Shown piece after piece: positions 50,640 through 61,060 of a stretch of 64,000 bases of DNA. The position numbers and the translations under genes are program-made. The stretch is from the NCBI GenBank assembly GCA_003118195.1, contig BEXV01000047.1, positions 96,904 through 160,903 on the forward strand, given 5' to 3'. Each line of letters begins with the position of its first letter. Position 1 is the stretch's first letter. Under the pieces are notes generated by a model that was not told where the DNA came from, ran no database searches, and saw only the letters and a program-made list of their open reading frames with translations. This stretch comes from Hemicentrotus pulcherrimus. Lineage: Eukaryota > Echinodermata > Echinoidea > Camarodonta > Strongylocentrotidae.

Positions 50640-50762
50640 CTGTATCGCTGATCTGACATTGGTCTCCCTCCCACCCAAGAGGGCATGTGCAAGTGAAGGA
50701 GGTTTGGAAGTTCTGACAGGCTCCACCATTTTGGCAGGGGTTGCTGATACACACATTGATAG
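50640..50762 (-). CDS. Exon: EGF3
   Basis: 123 bp, phase 1-1, donor GTGGGT. A six-cysteine EGF with CISNPC between cysteines 1 and 2, matching the O-glucose consensus C-x-S-x-[PA]-C. Decayed copies of its 5' half and upstream intron lie at about 50935-51010 and 51058-51125. Confidence 0.9.
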
Positions 50763-50929
50763 CTGTAGATGTCAAAGGTCAAGGGTTAGAGTACACAGTA
50801 TGTTTTTACTTTGATAACAATAACTTCTGACAATTTCCATGATTCTAATAACTGCTGGCTACACAAAATACTAGCAGTTAATTTCAAAGGTCAGAGTATC
50901 ATCATACAATGAAGTTCTGATTGGTCACA

Positions 50930-51130
50930 ATATTTGGACAGGGGTTGCTTGCTTGCTTGCTCTTACATTGGTAGCTTTAGGTGTCAAAGGTCAAAGGTTG
51001 AAATTACTATATGTTACTCTAATAATAAAGCAGTAATCCATGTAAAATCTGACAATTTTCCACCATTCTGACAGGGTATTGCTCGCACACGGACTAATAA
51101 ATAGGAAGGTCAAAGGTCACAATATTTTCT
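50930..51130 (-). pseudogene. Two decayed copies of the EGF3 exon 5' half
   Basis: At about 50940 (GGACAGGGGTTGCTTGC, then TAGCTTTAGGTGTCAAAGGTCA) and 51060 (CCACCATTCTGACAGGG, then AAGGTCAAAGGTCA) the order matches EGF3 and its upstream intron (CCACCATTTTGGCAGGGG, TAGCTGTAGATGTCAAAGGTCA). Neither has an intact reading frame. Confidence 0.6.
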
Positions 51131-51457
51131 GAAATGAACATATGAATTACACATTTATTAATAATACACTGTACATGCACAAGCAAAATGTTAGAATAAA
51201 GTTAAATAAAAACAAAACTTGTATCAGTACCCAACTAAAGCTTCAATAAAAAATAAAAAAAAAAAAAATACTATTTGCTGCCCAATTCCATACTCCATGA
51301 AAAACATGAATATGGAAAAAATCATCTGAACAGTGAATCATTCATTATAAAAGCTCAACATTGGTTTATCATGGGCCAAAACAAAAAGAAACTTTCAACA
51401 GGCATATTTGTGGGTTCCTGTGTAGCGGGGAACAAAAAAAATCAAAACAGAACTTAC

Positions 51458-51571
51458 CAGTTTGACAGAAGTTATTAGTCCACCCAGGTGGACAAAGGCA
51501 TTGATAATTCAATCCTGACTCTATGCATGTCGCTCCATTGAGGCACTGGTGGTTCTCGCAGGGGTCACGAT
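51458..51571 (-). CDS. Exon: EGF2
   Basis: 114 bp, phase 1-1. A six-cysteine EGF beginning RDPC. CLNGATC between cysteines 2 and 3 fits the O-fucose consensus C-x4-[ST]-C. It follows the fourth GxLW copy and with EGF3 divides the GxLW block into groups of four and three. Confidence 0.9.
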
Positions 51572-52500
51572 CTGAAACAGCAAACATCGTTTGACTCAAA
51601 GATTCATTTGCCACTACATTTTCCTCTAAATATCACACTATACAGAACTGATGAGAAACACCATGCTAGAATACTTAACCTTTAAAATCATTCATATATT
51701 TTTTTCATCTTGCAATATGATACTGGTAGAGAAAAGTTCAAATTTCTTTGTGTTTGAACACACTGATGAAAGCATTTCCTTTACTAGATACTAGTGCCAC
51801 TTTTCAAAGTTTTAAACAGAATAAGATGACTTAATCAATAATATTGCTGAGTAATTTCAACTTGCCAAATATGTGGGAAAAACAGACTATTTGGGATACC
51901 ATAAACTTGCACTTCATTTAAAACTCACGACTCAAGTAGCTATTGTAATACTTTCATCGCTCAAGAGATGTAGAAATGTTGCAGTCCTTAAGTCTACGCC
52001 TTACTTTATTTGTCTTCATCAATGATTTATCCATTTTGTAAAGCCTGGCTTCCAACAGCATGAAGTTATAACAGCCAGCACAATCTTTATATTAAAGAAA
52101 ATTTAATGAGGGAAAATTTGCTCTTATTTGCTTGAGGCTAGCCTGAGCTAAAAATATAGTATGAATGATGTCAAAAAACGGGTGTCTGAACTTAGAGGTA
52201 TCAAAACAAAGGGTGTCTGAATAGTTGTATGACACAAGAGAATTTTTTTTGGGGGGGAATGGCATCTAACAACATCCCCTCCCCCTTTTTGAGTGAGACA
52301 AATTGGGAAATAATAGGGGGAAATCGGGATAAAATTGGGATGAAAAAAAGAAGGAAAAAAAAATGTGATTTTTTTTTTTTTAAATGTGGGAAACCGATTT
52401 AAATCAGGTTTTTATCAGGCCTGCAACCCTTACCCTAAACGAAATGTAAACATTAGGAATAGTCACCGAAGCAATTGTCTGAACATGTCTTTTTTCTTAC
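51572..52500. other. Intron before EGF2
   Basis: AT-rich, with G/A and T homopolymers at 52240-52390. No element or exon recognised. Confidence 0.7.
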
Positions 52501-52780
52501 CACTACATGGGATGCTCTTACAAGTCACCAAAGAGTTGGTTGTGGTCCCAGTGAGAGTGAACTCAGGGTTGGACAACTGGTTCCTACTCAGTCTCAAGCA
52601 CAGAAAAGGGATGTCTACGCATGCATAGGGTGTGAGGTCAAAGGTCGCCTGCAGATTGTTCAGATTGAGGGGGCTCCCTGCGACGAGGGGCACATTGCCG
52701 GTCCCAAAAGGTAGGTTTACGTTCTGCAACAGGGAGATGGTTCCCTGGCCGTTGGCGAGAGTGTTGGCAAAGATTTCCAG
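52501..52780 (-). CDS. Exon: GxLW domain copy 4, second half
   Basis: 280 bp, phase 0 in, phase 1 out. It begins LEIFANT, the strand that follows the LW core. It has the cysteine pairs C-VDIPFL-C and C-KSIP-C with NPEFTL between them. The acceptor is a weak one (ATGCATGCAG, short pyrimidine tract) but is the only one that joins copy 4 in frame. Confidence 0.82.
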
Positions 52781-53053
52781 CTGCATGCATGGAAAAGAAG
52801 AATCTTGTGATGTTAAAATGTGTTCACATGTTTGAAACACAGTGAGCATATTAAAGTATTTCAAATTTTGATATGAGTGCTTCAATAATTAGAACAGTTT
52901 ATCAACACATATGGAATCACATTCTTGGTAAGCCCAATATATTTGTAGTATCTACCTACATATATATACATGTATGTGTGTGTATTTACCATCTCCCACT
53001 AAATTTACCTGATGGATGTATTAGGTTGAAATCAAGACCTGCCCAAATATCAC

Positions 53054-53680
53054 TGTAAACTAGATGGAATTTTGACTGCACACAGTCAAAAATGATGCCT
53101 CCGCCATAGAGCAATTTTACAAACCTCTGCAAGATACATACATGACCCAAGTTTGGCAGGAATCCATCGATCGGTTCTTGAGATAACGCGATCATGAGCT
53201 ATTTTTGTATACATAATGAGCTTTGTGACCTTTGACCTTCGACCTCATGACCCCAAAATCTAATCAGTTCATGGCTCTGTTAGATACATACATGACCCAA
53301 GTTTGGCAGGAATCGATCGACCGGTTCTTGAGATAACAGGCCACTAGCTTTTTTTGTTTACATAATGACCCCTGTGACCTTTGACCTTCGACCTTGTGAC
53401 CCCCAAATCTAATCAGTTCATTGGCTCTGTTAGATACATACATGACCCAAGTTTGGCAGGAATCCATCGATCGGTTCTTGAGATAACGCGATCACAAGTT
53501 ATTTGTGTATGAGCCCTGTGACCTTTGACCTTCGACCTCGTGACCCCAAAATCTAATCAGTTCATTGGCTCTGTTAGATACATACATGACCCAAGTTTGG
53601 CAGGAATCCATCGGATTCCAGAAAACGGACAACCAGAAAACATAATGCCTCCGGCTACTTTGTAGCGGAGGCATAAAAAT
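53054..53680 (+). repeat. Repeat element with internal tandem units and DR1 motifs
   Basis: Opens GATGGAATTTTGACTGCA and ATGATGCCTCCGCCATAGAG, and ends ATGCCTCCGGCTACTTTG with the inverse GCGGAGGCAT. In between are about four units of roughly 145 bases, each with ACATGACCCAAGTTTGGCAG, GGTTCTTGAGATAAC and TGACCTTTGACCTT. The inverted ATGCCTCCG ends suggest a non-autonomous DNA element. Confidence 0.8.
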
Positions 53681-53777
53681 ACTTCCAATATATTTATCTG
53701 TCACGCGACACATCTTTTCCTGGCTACACAGATGGGACAACGCATAAACTCATTAATGACGATTTAGATTTGCCTAC

Positions 53778-53920
53778 CTGCCACAGGTTTTGACCGCTAA
53801 CGCTGGCTGCAGAGGGCAGAGAATTGGCCACAAAGTCAAATGTGAGGACGTTGTTGGGGGTGCTGGCTTGGAGGGGTTGACTGCTCCGAAGAGTGTAGTC
53901 CACATTATTGATAATAACTC
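53778..53920 (-). CDS. Exon: GxLW domain copy 4, first half
   Basis: 143 bp, phase 1 in, phase 0 out. It runs from VIINNVDYTL through LTFDFVANS to the core VSGQNLWQ, and the donor GTAGGC follows directly after the glutamine. The intron downstream carries the nuclear-receptor-motif repeat element at 53054-53680. Confidence 0.83.
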
Positions 53921-54562
53921 CTGCAAAATATATGAGAGAATGCATTATAGAAAAAGTCTTATTCATTTTGTCCCATGCGCTAATAAAAAAATTAACTACG
54001 ACTTCTCATTGTATTAAGCTCATACCTGAAGTAAGGGACACCATAAAACCATAGACTTATCTTGCCCCATTGGTAAATGAATATGTAATCTCAAGGCTAT
54101 AATCCAAGAAAAAAAGGAATTTAAAAAAAAATCCTAATACAACTGAAGGATATTCCCTACACAAAGAGCTGAGTTTTATTTTATAATGATAATGATTATA
54201 CATTCAAGTATTTTTTTCTGCAATTCTATTTTGAAGACGTCCACTTTAAATTAAAAGGCAAGTTCTTCAAGATATCTCCCTTATAATATCAAGCCATACA
54301 CCCAGTGCTTGTTTATTTCATGCACCTTTTACAAATCTTTGATAAGGAATTAATCCTCTATTTCCAAGTCCGTCAGGTAGGACTTAAAGCTGGCATACAT
54401 TTACCATGTACTTGTATCATAGCAGTTGAATAGTACTGGAAACTACACCACAATTTTTGGTTAGAACAACAAGTGTGATAGTGTAGAAACATGTGACTAT
54501 GTTCGACCAATCATACGATTAGGGTCTAAGAGTGAATAGTTTAAAAATGAGGCCACACTTGC

Positions 54563-54794
54563 CTTGACACTGGACTGGAGCACATGATGTCATCACACTT
54601 TCGTCTAAACCAGGAGACGGTGAAAGTGAGAAAAGCGGGTCAGACGATGGGTTTCGCGAGAGGACGGCGCACACGTACTGGGCGCTTCTGCACATCGTCG
54701 AAGTCAGGTCAACATTTCCAGAGAGTCCCTGCAGGGTGGTTGGAACACCCGGCGAAACAATGTCCGTCCCCGACTGGAATGGAGTCAGGACCAC
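54563..54794 (-). CDS. Exon: GxLW domain copy 3, second half (GC donor)
   Basis: 232 bp, phase 0 in, phase 1 out. It carries NVDLTS before the cysteine pairs C-RSAQYV-C and C-APVQ-C, with the usual F-S-L between them. The reading frame demands a donor after CAAG, where the sequence is GCAAGT rather than GT. This is the strong AG|GCAAGT context known for minor GC-AG introns. It is the only non-GT donor among the exons placed here. Confidence 0.8.
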
Positions 54795-55109
54795 CTGACA
54801 ACGCAACGCACAGGGATAATAAATATAACTGTTTCGTACACAGCACTGGACAAGTTACAACTGACCAAAGTACTTACGGTACTACTTTTACCCCAGTTAC
54901 TGGATTCAATTACTATTCTGCACATTACACCAATCGAGCCTGATGCCTTTTTGACAGTGCATGCATAATAACTAAATCACATTGACCTTTGCAACCTATT
55001 AGGTACCCATCAAGCACCTTGGTGGAGAGGAGCAATGTATTTGTAATACGGGTTTATATAAAATGCCTTGTACTGAGGACAGTAATATCATGTTCATGGG
55101 GCTACTGAG

Positions 55110-55405
55110 GTATAGTGGGTTCTTTTCAATCGACTTCCAATAATAATAATAATAAAAATAAAGTGCTCATGTCAGTCAGATTTGACCCTCCTGGCGCTCC
55201 TGATTATTTCCCTGGCTTTACCACGGCTGCCATACGGCGCTCTAGCATTTCAAGGAACAAATTCCTACCAGGTACCCATTTACTTCACCTGGCCGGGTGG
55301 ATAGTGGCAAATGTAGATCAATGTCCTGCCAAAGATCATTAGTGCGGCGGCTGGAGTTGAACTGCAGACCGTCCTTGTGATCGACAGTCCGGCGACGCAT
55401 CCACT
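55110..55405 (-). repeat. tRNA-derived SINE, reverse orientation
   Basis: Reverse complement of the 4540-4822 family: (AAT)n tail at 55140, then CAGGTACCCATTTACTTCACC and AATGTAGATCAATGTCCTGCC, ending in the tRNA-like head (GAACTGCAGACCGTCC) near 55400. Confidence 0.85.
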
Positions 55406-55560
55406 CAACCACAACACCTCAATCCAAAGGTTGAGGGTTCAAATCCCAGCTCGGCACTAACGTCATTTGGCACAACATCAATCTGCATTCGCCACTTTCC
55501 GTCAAAGCATAGATGGGCGCTGTTAGGCTGCTACATGATAGCAGGCCCCTAGCTACCCGT
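55406..55560 (+). repeat. Second SINE, head to head with the previous one
   Basis: Starts with a tRNA-like head (AGGGTTCAAATCCCAGC) and continues CACTAACGTCATTTGGCACAA and ATCTGCATTCGCCACTTTCC. The 3' half is missing. Confidence 0.7.
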
Positions 55561-55693
55561 ACAAATTTATCTTTGTTGGAGAAGACACAGGAATGTAAAA
55601 CACAGTATTGTATTCATTTTACCATATATTTTGGAAACGTAGTTTACACCATCATAAGTGAACGATGCTTCCTGATGATAAAATGTTACTTAC

Positions 55694-55899
55694 CGATGAG
55701 CTGGGAGAAGAAACACCATTTCCTGATATGTCACTTGTGCTGTAATAGAGATTAACTGCCCAAAGGTTGTTTCCTATCACCCTACCACCCTCTGGATTAG
55801 TGCCGATGTTGAGGTTGAAGGTCACCTGATGCGAGTTCCTTCGTTCCACGATGGGGTCGCCGCTGGTTACGGAGATGGATGTGCTTGTGACATCCACAC
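55694..55899 (-). CDS. Exon: GxLW domain copy 3, first half
   Basis: 206 bp, enters in phase 1 and leaves in phase 0 at GTAAGT. It contains the strand VTFNLNIG, the turn NPEGG and the core IGNNLWAV followed by NLYYS. The intron falls well after the LW core, at SSPSSS, a position not used by any other split copy. Confidence 0.83.
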
Positions 55900-56693
55900 C
55901 TGGTGTGCAAATGAACAAGGGTCAAAGATCAGGTTTCAAACTTTGAAACAATTCCGCCTCATAAAGGAATATCCAAAAAGAGACTTTGGACTATGACATG
56001 GAACTTAGCAATTGATTGCACAATCAATTACTTGTATACAGCTATCCATAGCAAGATCTATCACCAATACCTAGTTATGTTCCAGGGCCTTTAACAATAT
56101 CAATACCGTATAGCAGCACTTTCCTAAACACTTTGAAGACGAAGCTGGACACTAATTGAGATGAGGGTTCAAAGCTAAATAACAACTTTGTCCACTGGAT
56201 ATTCAGCCCTAGATGTGACATTTATTCAAACCTTTCATCTAAAAATTAAACATCTCTTGATATGGCAATAACTACAAATGGTAGTGATACCAGAGAGCAA
56301 CATCCAATTCTTTATTTTTGGATGAAATGTGTTTTTTTAAAGGGATATGTGGTAAAGGAAGCATTGCAGGGAATCACCCTATTTTACAACTATTCTTATT
56401 TCTTGAATTATTGTCTTCTTTCCTATAATGTAAATTGCAGCTATAGAAACAAATAAAAGTTGGAGGGCAAGTACATCGGTTACAAGATGGAGTTCCTTGG
56501 GGCCTTCTGAAACTTGTTGGCATAAATTCACTCTGATAAACCATTAGAATGATTCTAGATAGTGGATTAAGAGTAAGATTCTACAAGGTGAACCTGCATT
56601 TCCTTGAAAAACATACAAATGTATTTCATAGTTGTACATTTTCAAGGAATTCTTTAGCATGTTGGTGTTGGACATGTAAAATTGAGAGTTTAC
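55900..56693. other. Intron between GxLW copies 2 and 3
   Basis: No repeat or exon recognised. The introns 57890-58694 and 53921-54562 likewise show nothing notable. Confidence 0.7.
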
Positions 56694-57110
56694 CTCTGCA
56701 TGTGATAGGCTGACATGCAATCTGCGGTGGCTCGGACAAGAAGAAATCTGGGCTGGGGTTATCGTTATTTTCCACCAGAGCGCAGAAGTATGGGATCTCG
56801 GCACACCTGGTTCCCGAGTTGAGGCTCCACAGCGCGCTGATCCCCTGAAGGACAGTATCCTGGCCTAGGACCACATCTGCACCGGCTTGGAACTGATTCA
56901 GATTCACCTGAGTCTCACCAACCCTGGTACCCGCTCCATTGGGATTGGCGCTGCCAAAGATGGTCACTTTCCACAGATTGGAGCCAGACACGCTTCCCGC
57001 TGTTACCCTAGGGGACATGGTTATGTCAAAGCCGATATTCTGAGAAGGGTATCCCTCGCGCAAGGTACCCCCCGAATTAATTGCCAAACGGGTAGAGAAG
57101 ATTTCCACTC
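56694..57110 (-). CDS. Exon: GxLW domain copy 2 (unsplit)
   Basis: 417 bp, phase 1-1, whole domain. It has the core SGSNLWKV, a N-P-N-G-A-G-T-R turn also seen in copies 1 and 6, and the cysteine pairs C-AEIPYF-C and C-QPIT-C. Between the cysteine pairs is DNPSPDFFL, the NP-x3-F signature. Donor GTAAAC and acceptor CAG are clear, and a long pyrimidine tract (TTCTTCTC) precedes the acceptor. Confidence 0.85.
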
Positions 57111-57457
57111 CTGAGAAGAAAGAGACAATAAATTTAGAATTTGAGCTGTTTCACTACTGTTTATCACAGAACTTTGTCCATTTCCAGTTTGAAACATGTA
57201 TTTCACTTCATGGTGACTTGGTGATCTCTCTACAGCCCGTATTTTAACCAATCTTACTAATTACTTTGAACAGTCAAGTTTACTTTTTTAAATTATTGAC
57301 AACATATGCATCAAAATCACATCGTTACTGCAATAATCACAGCATTGATATACCAACATAATTATGTTCACCATGCATATATCTGGTCCATGTTATAAAA
57401 AGAAAAATCCCAGCAAGCTATAAGCTTATCTAACTACTGTTGTTACATGTTACATAC

Positions 57458-57889
57458 CCACGCATGGGACAGCTGTGCATCCAACCAGGGCCTGTTCATT
57501 GGGGTCACCAGTAAGAGCGAAGTTAACCGAAGGATTGGCACCACGCCCAATTGTTGCACACAGGTAATTCATTTGTGAGCACACCGCCTGTCCGACTAAA
57601 AATTGTCCCTGGAGATTATTGATCTGCGAAGGGGTAGGCGGCACCCAAGAGACCTGGCCCTGCTGAACGTTGAGGACTATTTGGTTTTCATCCAGTCGTG
57701 AACCAGCGCCCGTAGGGCTACTGCTTAAGAATGTATCCACACGCCACAGCCCGCTTCCGATCACGTTTCCGACCGACAGCGTAGAGGGGTCGAACCGGAG
57801 GTTAAATGAGACTGTTTGAGTCTCTCTTCCCTCGACAACCTGGGCACCTGCTGCCAGGAATGGAAGTGTATTTTCCACCAGTACAACCG
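57458..57889 (-). CDS. Exon: GxLW domain copy 1 (unsplit)
   Basis: 432 bp, phase 1-1, one whole domain in one exon. From the N-terminus: a short hydrophobic strand (VVLVENT), a T-V-S-F-N-L strand, the IGSGLW core about 48 residues in, then a V-D-T-F-L-S strand. The second half holds the four cysteines as C-SQMNYL-C, then NPSVNF, then C-TAVP-C. The domain has no other cysteine, so two disulfides are likely. The alternating hydrophobic pattern suggests an all-beta fold (inference). I do not recognise the family. Copies 2-7 downstream share the same core. Confidence 0.85.
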
Positions 57890-58694
57890 CTGTGATCAGG
57901 AAAGAAGACATAAGCTTTTATCAACACCTTTAGAATATGTTAAACAAGAAGTGTGACAAACACTATAAACACATATATGTGGCATTTACCAAAGGGTAAG
58001 GTGTGTGAAAAATATATTATTTTGATATTCTACTTACCAAAATATCTAATCTATTCACCAACAGAATGGGAAGGGACCCATAACCAAAAGGGAATAAAGC
58101 ATTAAGTAATCCATCCATTATGCTTGCAAAGTATCAAAACGTCTGCCACATAAGTACGGCTGCAATGGTTGACCACAACCAACCCATATTCATCCATTTT
58201 CATTACGCATTTTAACCCATTTCAATTATTCCATTTGTGTATTGTCCGTATTAGATTTCAATGAAAGAATGTGGTCCTAATTAATTTAAAGAGAATGTTG
58301 ATTTTGGGTAAAGGCAACAAATATCTTGAGGATTCTCTTTCTTTTTATGTATGGTAGGAAGAATACCATAGTTTAGAAACGTCCCTAGCTTGAAAACGAT
58401 TGCTCTTCAAATACTCTCATATAAAAAATACTCAGAGAAATGGCAAAATGTTTGGACAAAACTACCATGCCATGTATGTATGTGTGTGTTCCCATACAAA
58501 TTTCTGTACATAGTGTAAGTGACTTTCGGCAAGATTGAATTTCAGATGATTCCAAATCCTCATAGCATGAACACAATTTCTCATGTACCCCATGATAAAC
58601 TTTTGCAATTGCTTCTAGAGAGTGTTTATCCAAGTGTACTTGCTTGACCAGAACTCATCCTTATCTTTAAATGTAGCCAGTTGAATATGATTAC

Positions 58695-58808
58695 CTTGTC
58701 CGCAAAACTCTCCACTGTACTGCACTGGACATTGGCAGGTATAGGTAATTCCGCTGGGTACGCAGATGGCACCATTTTGACACAGATTGTTGACGCAAGG
58801 GTTGGAGT
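58695..58808 (-). CDS. Exon: EGF1
   Basis: 114 bp exon, phase 1-1, with acceptor TAG at 58809-58811. It codes one complete six-cysteine EGF: C-x4-C-x5-C-x8-C-x-C-x8-C. The junction codon with the CUB exon is GAC, giving the familiar D before the first cysteine. It has no calcium-binding D-x-D/N-E start and neither O-fucose nor O-glucose consensus. It separates the CUB from the GxLW block. Confidence 0.9.
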
Positions 58809-60470
58809 CTAAAAAGATAGGAGAAAAAATACTCTTTACAAATAAGTGTGGCAAAAGATAGTGCCTATGACAACTATAGTTGATTCACAATTCTTTGATA
58901 CTGGTTACCAGTATTAAAAATTGAGAATCCACTGATCTGAGAATTTTTTTCTTTCTTTTTTTCTTCTTCCATGTTTTTAACCATTTTTTATATAATTTCA
59001 TGAAATCTAACGCTTTTATATCAGGTTTATATAATAGTGTATATATTTAGTTTCCATTTTTAAAGAGCCCCCAGAGAAAATCATTCAGCAATGTCAAACA
59101 AATTAAGCTGTATTACACATTTGGGTGATTCAGATACAGAATTCAAGAAATATATATTTCCTCCTCATAATCAAATTAATACAAAATGAAATTTACATAA
59201 TACATGGATGGATATGAAATTTCTTGGCAGTACGTTGCTCGTGACGGGGTCACTATAATGATACATACATGTACTTTGACAAACACAGTGATGATATTGC
59301 CATCGCCCTACAATATTTATTATTATTATAATCATTTTTACTGTAATCATCCTCACCATCAGTACCACCATCATCATCACTAGTACATATTTACGTAGCC
59401 AGTATTAATTTACAAAGGATTTTCATCAGCACAGCTGCAGCGCTTGAACTACTTTAATTTCTACTTTGTTCTCATGGCAATACCAAAGTCTTGTTGCTTT
59501 AACCTAGCTAAACCGGGGATCTCAGTCATTCGTGGATGACGCACCGTTTTTGAAAAAAACATCAGATAATAAAAAAATGGCATAACGTAGCTGAATACGG
59601 TTGGCCCAATTGGTAAAAGTAGGCTCAAATATGATCTGGAAAACCAAGGAAATTTTCATTAATAAAACTTGTAAGTTCCACTTGTTACTTACTTGTTACT
59701 TACTGTTACTTACTGTATTTTCGTAATCAATATTTATCAAATTGTTTATCATACAGCAGGTTTTACAAAATGTTGCGTGAATGTACTTCATTACAGTTTT
59801 GCCCGATATATAGGATGGTTCGGCCACAAATAGCTGCATGCATTAGACTCTAAGAAAATTTTTGTGTATTAAAAACTGTTTAGACGACCTCTAGATCTAG
59901 ATCTATTGATTGTCAACATTTGAAACACCACTGTCTGTATGAGTTCACTAAAAATCAGTACTTGAGTGACAATTGATGACACCTAATTTCAAGCCTTTTA
60001 TTAAGACAAAGCAGACGGGGAGCCAAATATATGAAAAAGCGGCTCCCAGTCCTTAATTTTTTTAGAGAACCGGGAGCCGTTTTTCAGGACCAGGAGCCGT
60101 TTCCAAAATTGATGAAAATATGTATTCTTTTAAATCATTTTGTTATCCGTTACCTTTTACTTACCAGTATTCATTATTCATTGTCATTAGTCTATATCAA
60201 TACACTATAAATTAACCCTGTAAGTTGGGGCTTTAACCGGATCGGAAGGGGGAAATACAAAAAATATATATATATATTATTAAAAAAATATATTTTTAAA
60301 AATAGAGGTCTATACAAAATCAACAAAAAAAATCAACACCAAAAAAAAAAAAATCAAAATTTGTCAAGTTTTAGGCTATTAAATACTAAATAAACATGCA
60401 AGCTGGGATTATTTTGTAATTTAGAGTTGTTGTAGACCATGTTGTTGATATGAAGTGCCTTTTCATAATA

Positions 60471-60606
60471 TTAGTCTATAAGAGAAGAAGCAAAACGTGC
60501 GAGCCGCCATCTTGGATAATAATGACAATGGAAAACAGAATGCGTGCTTAAATACTTAATAACACAAAGTGGCGGCTCGCATTTTTTAACTCTTATCTTA
60601 AACTAA
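60471..60606. repeat. Imperfect inverted repeat around GCGAGCCGCCA
   Basis: Arms 60471-60513 and 60567-60606 pair through ACGTGCGAGCCGCCATCTT and its inverse GTGGCGGCTCGCA, plus flanking TTAGT and AAGAG words. Two further short hairpins lie nearby (60040-60080, GCGGCTCCC/GGGAGCCG; 61214-61248, CCGGGCGCT/AGCGCCCGG), suggesting fragments of DNA transposons. Confidence 0.65.
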
Positions 60607-60929
60607 TGTCATTAATTTCAAAGAAGTACTAAATAGCACAAAACTTTTAAAATGTCAGCATATTTATTTTTTTTAAATATTAAAATATTTGTTTTCTGCC
60701 AATTTTTTTCTGATCATTTTCATTGATCGGCGATTGGACTTCGTGCGCGAAATTTCCGAAATTATGATCTATTTCCATCATGATTGTCATGTTTTGTATA
60801 CATAGTTTCCAGGAAAAGAGTTGTAAAATCAAAGTTTGGATTGTGATTATTCAGGCCATGTTTATATACTGGATTTTGAGAATCGTTTTTCAAAGTAAGA
60901 TTTTCACAACGAAGTCAAACTTTTAGACG

Positions 60930-61060
60930 GAGTGAATGTGTTGCTCGCCCACTCTCGATCTCCGCTCTGCAGCACGCCGGCTAGCTAGCCGCCCTAACCC
61001 TAGCGGTGGCGCTAGGAGTAGGAGATATACGTTAGCGGCCGCTCGTAGTCGTGCGCATGC
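60930..61060. other. CpG-rich patch in the CUB-EGF1 intron
   Basis: Markedly GC- and CpG-rich against its surroundings (CTCGCCCACTCTCGATCTCC, TAGCGGCCGCTCG, GCGCATGC). It could be part of a mobile element or an internal regulatory region. No open frame supports a gene. Confidence 0.3.

Noticed and set aside
53264..53740. Tandem frames reading DSCQTWVMYVSNRA repeatedly
   Set aside because: These are translations of the tandem units of the repeat element at 53054-53680, not a repeat protein.
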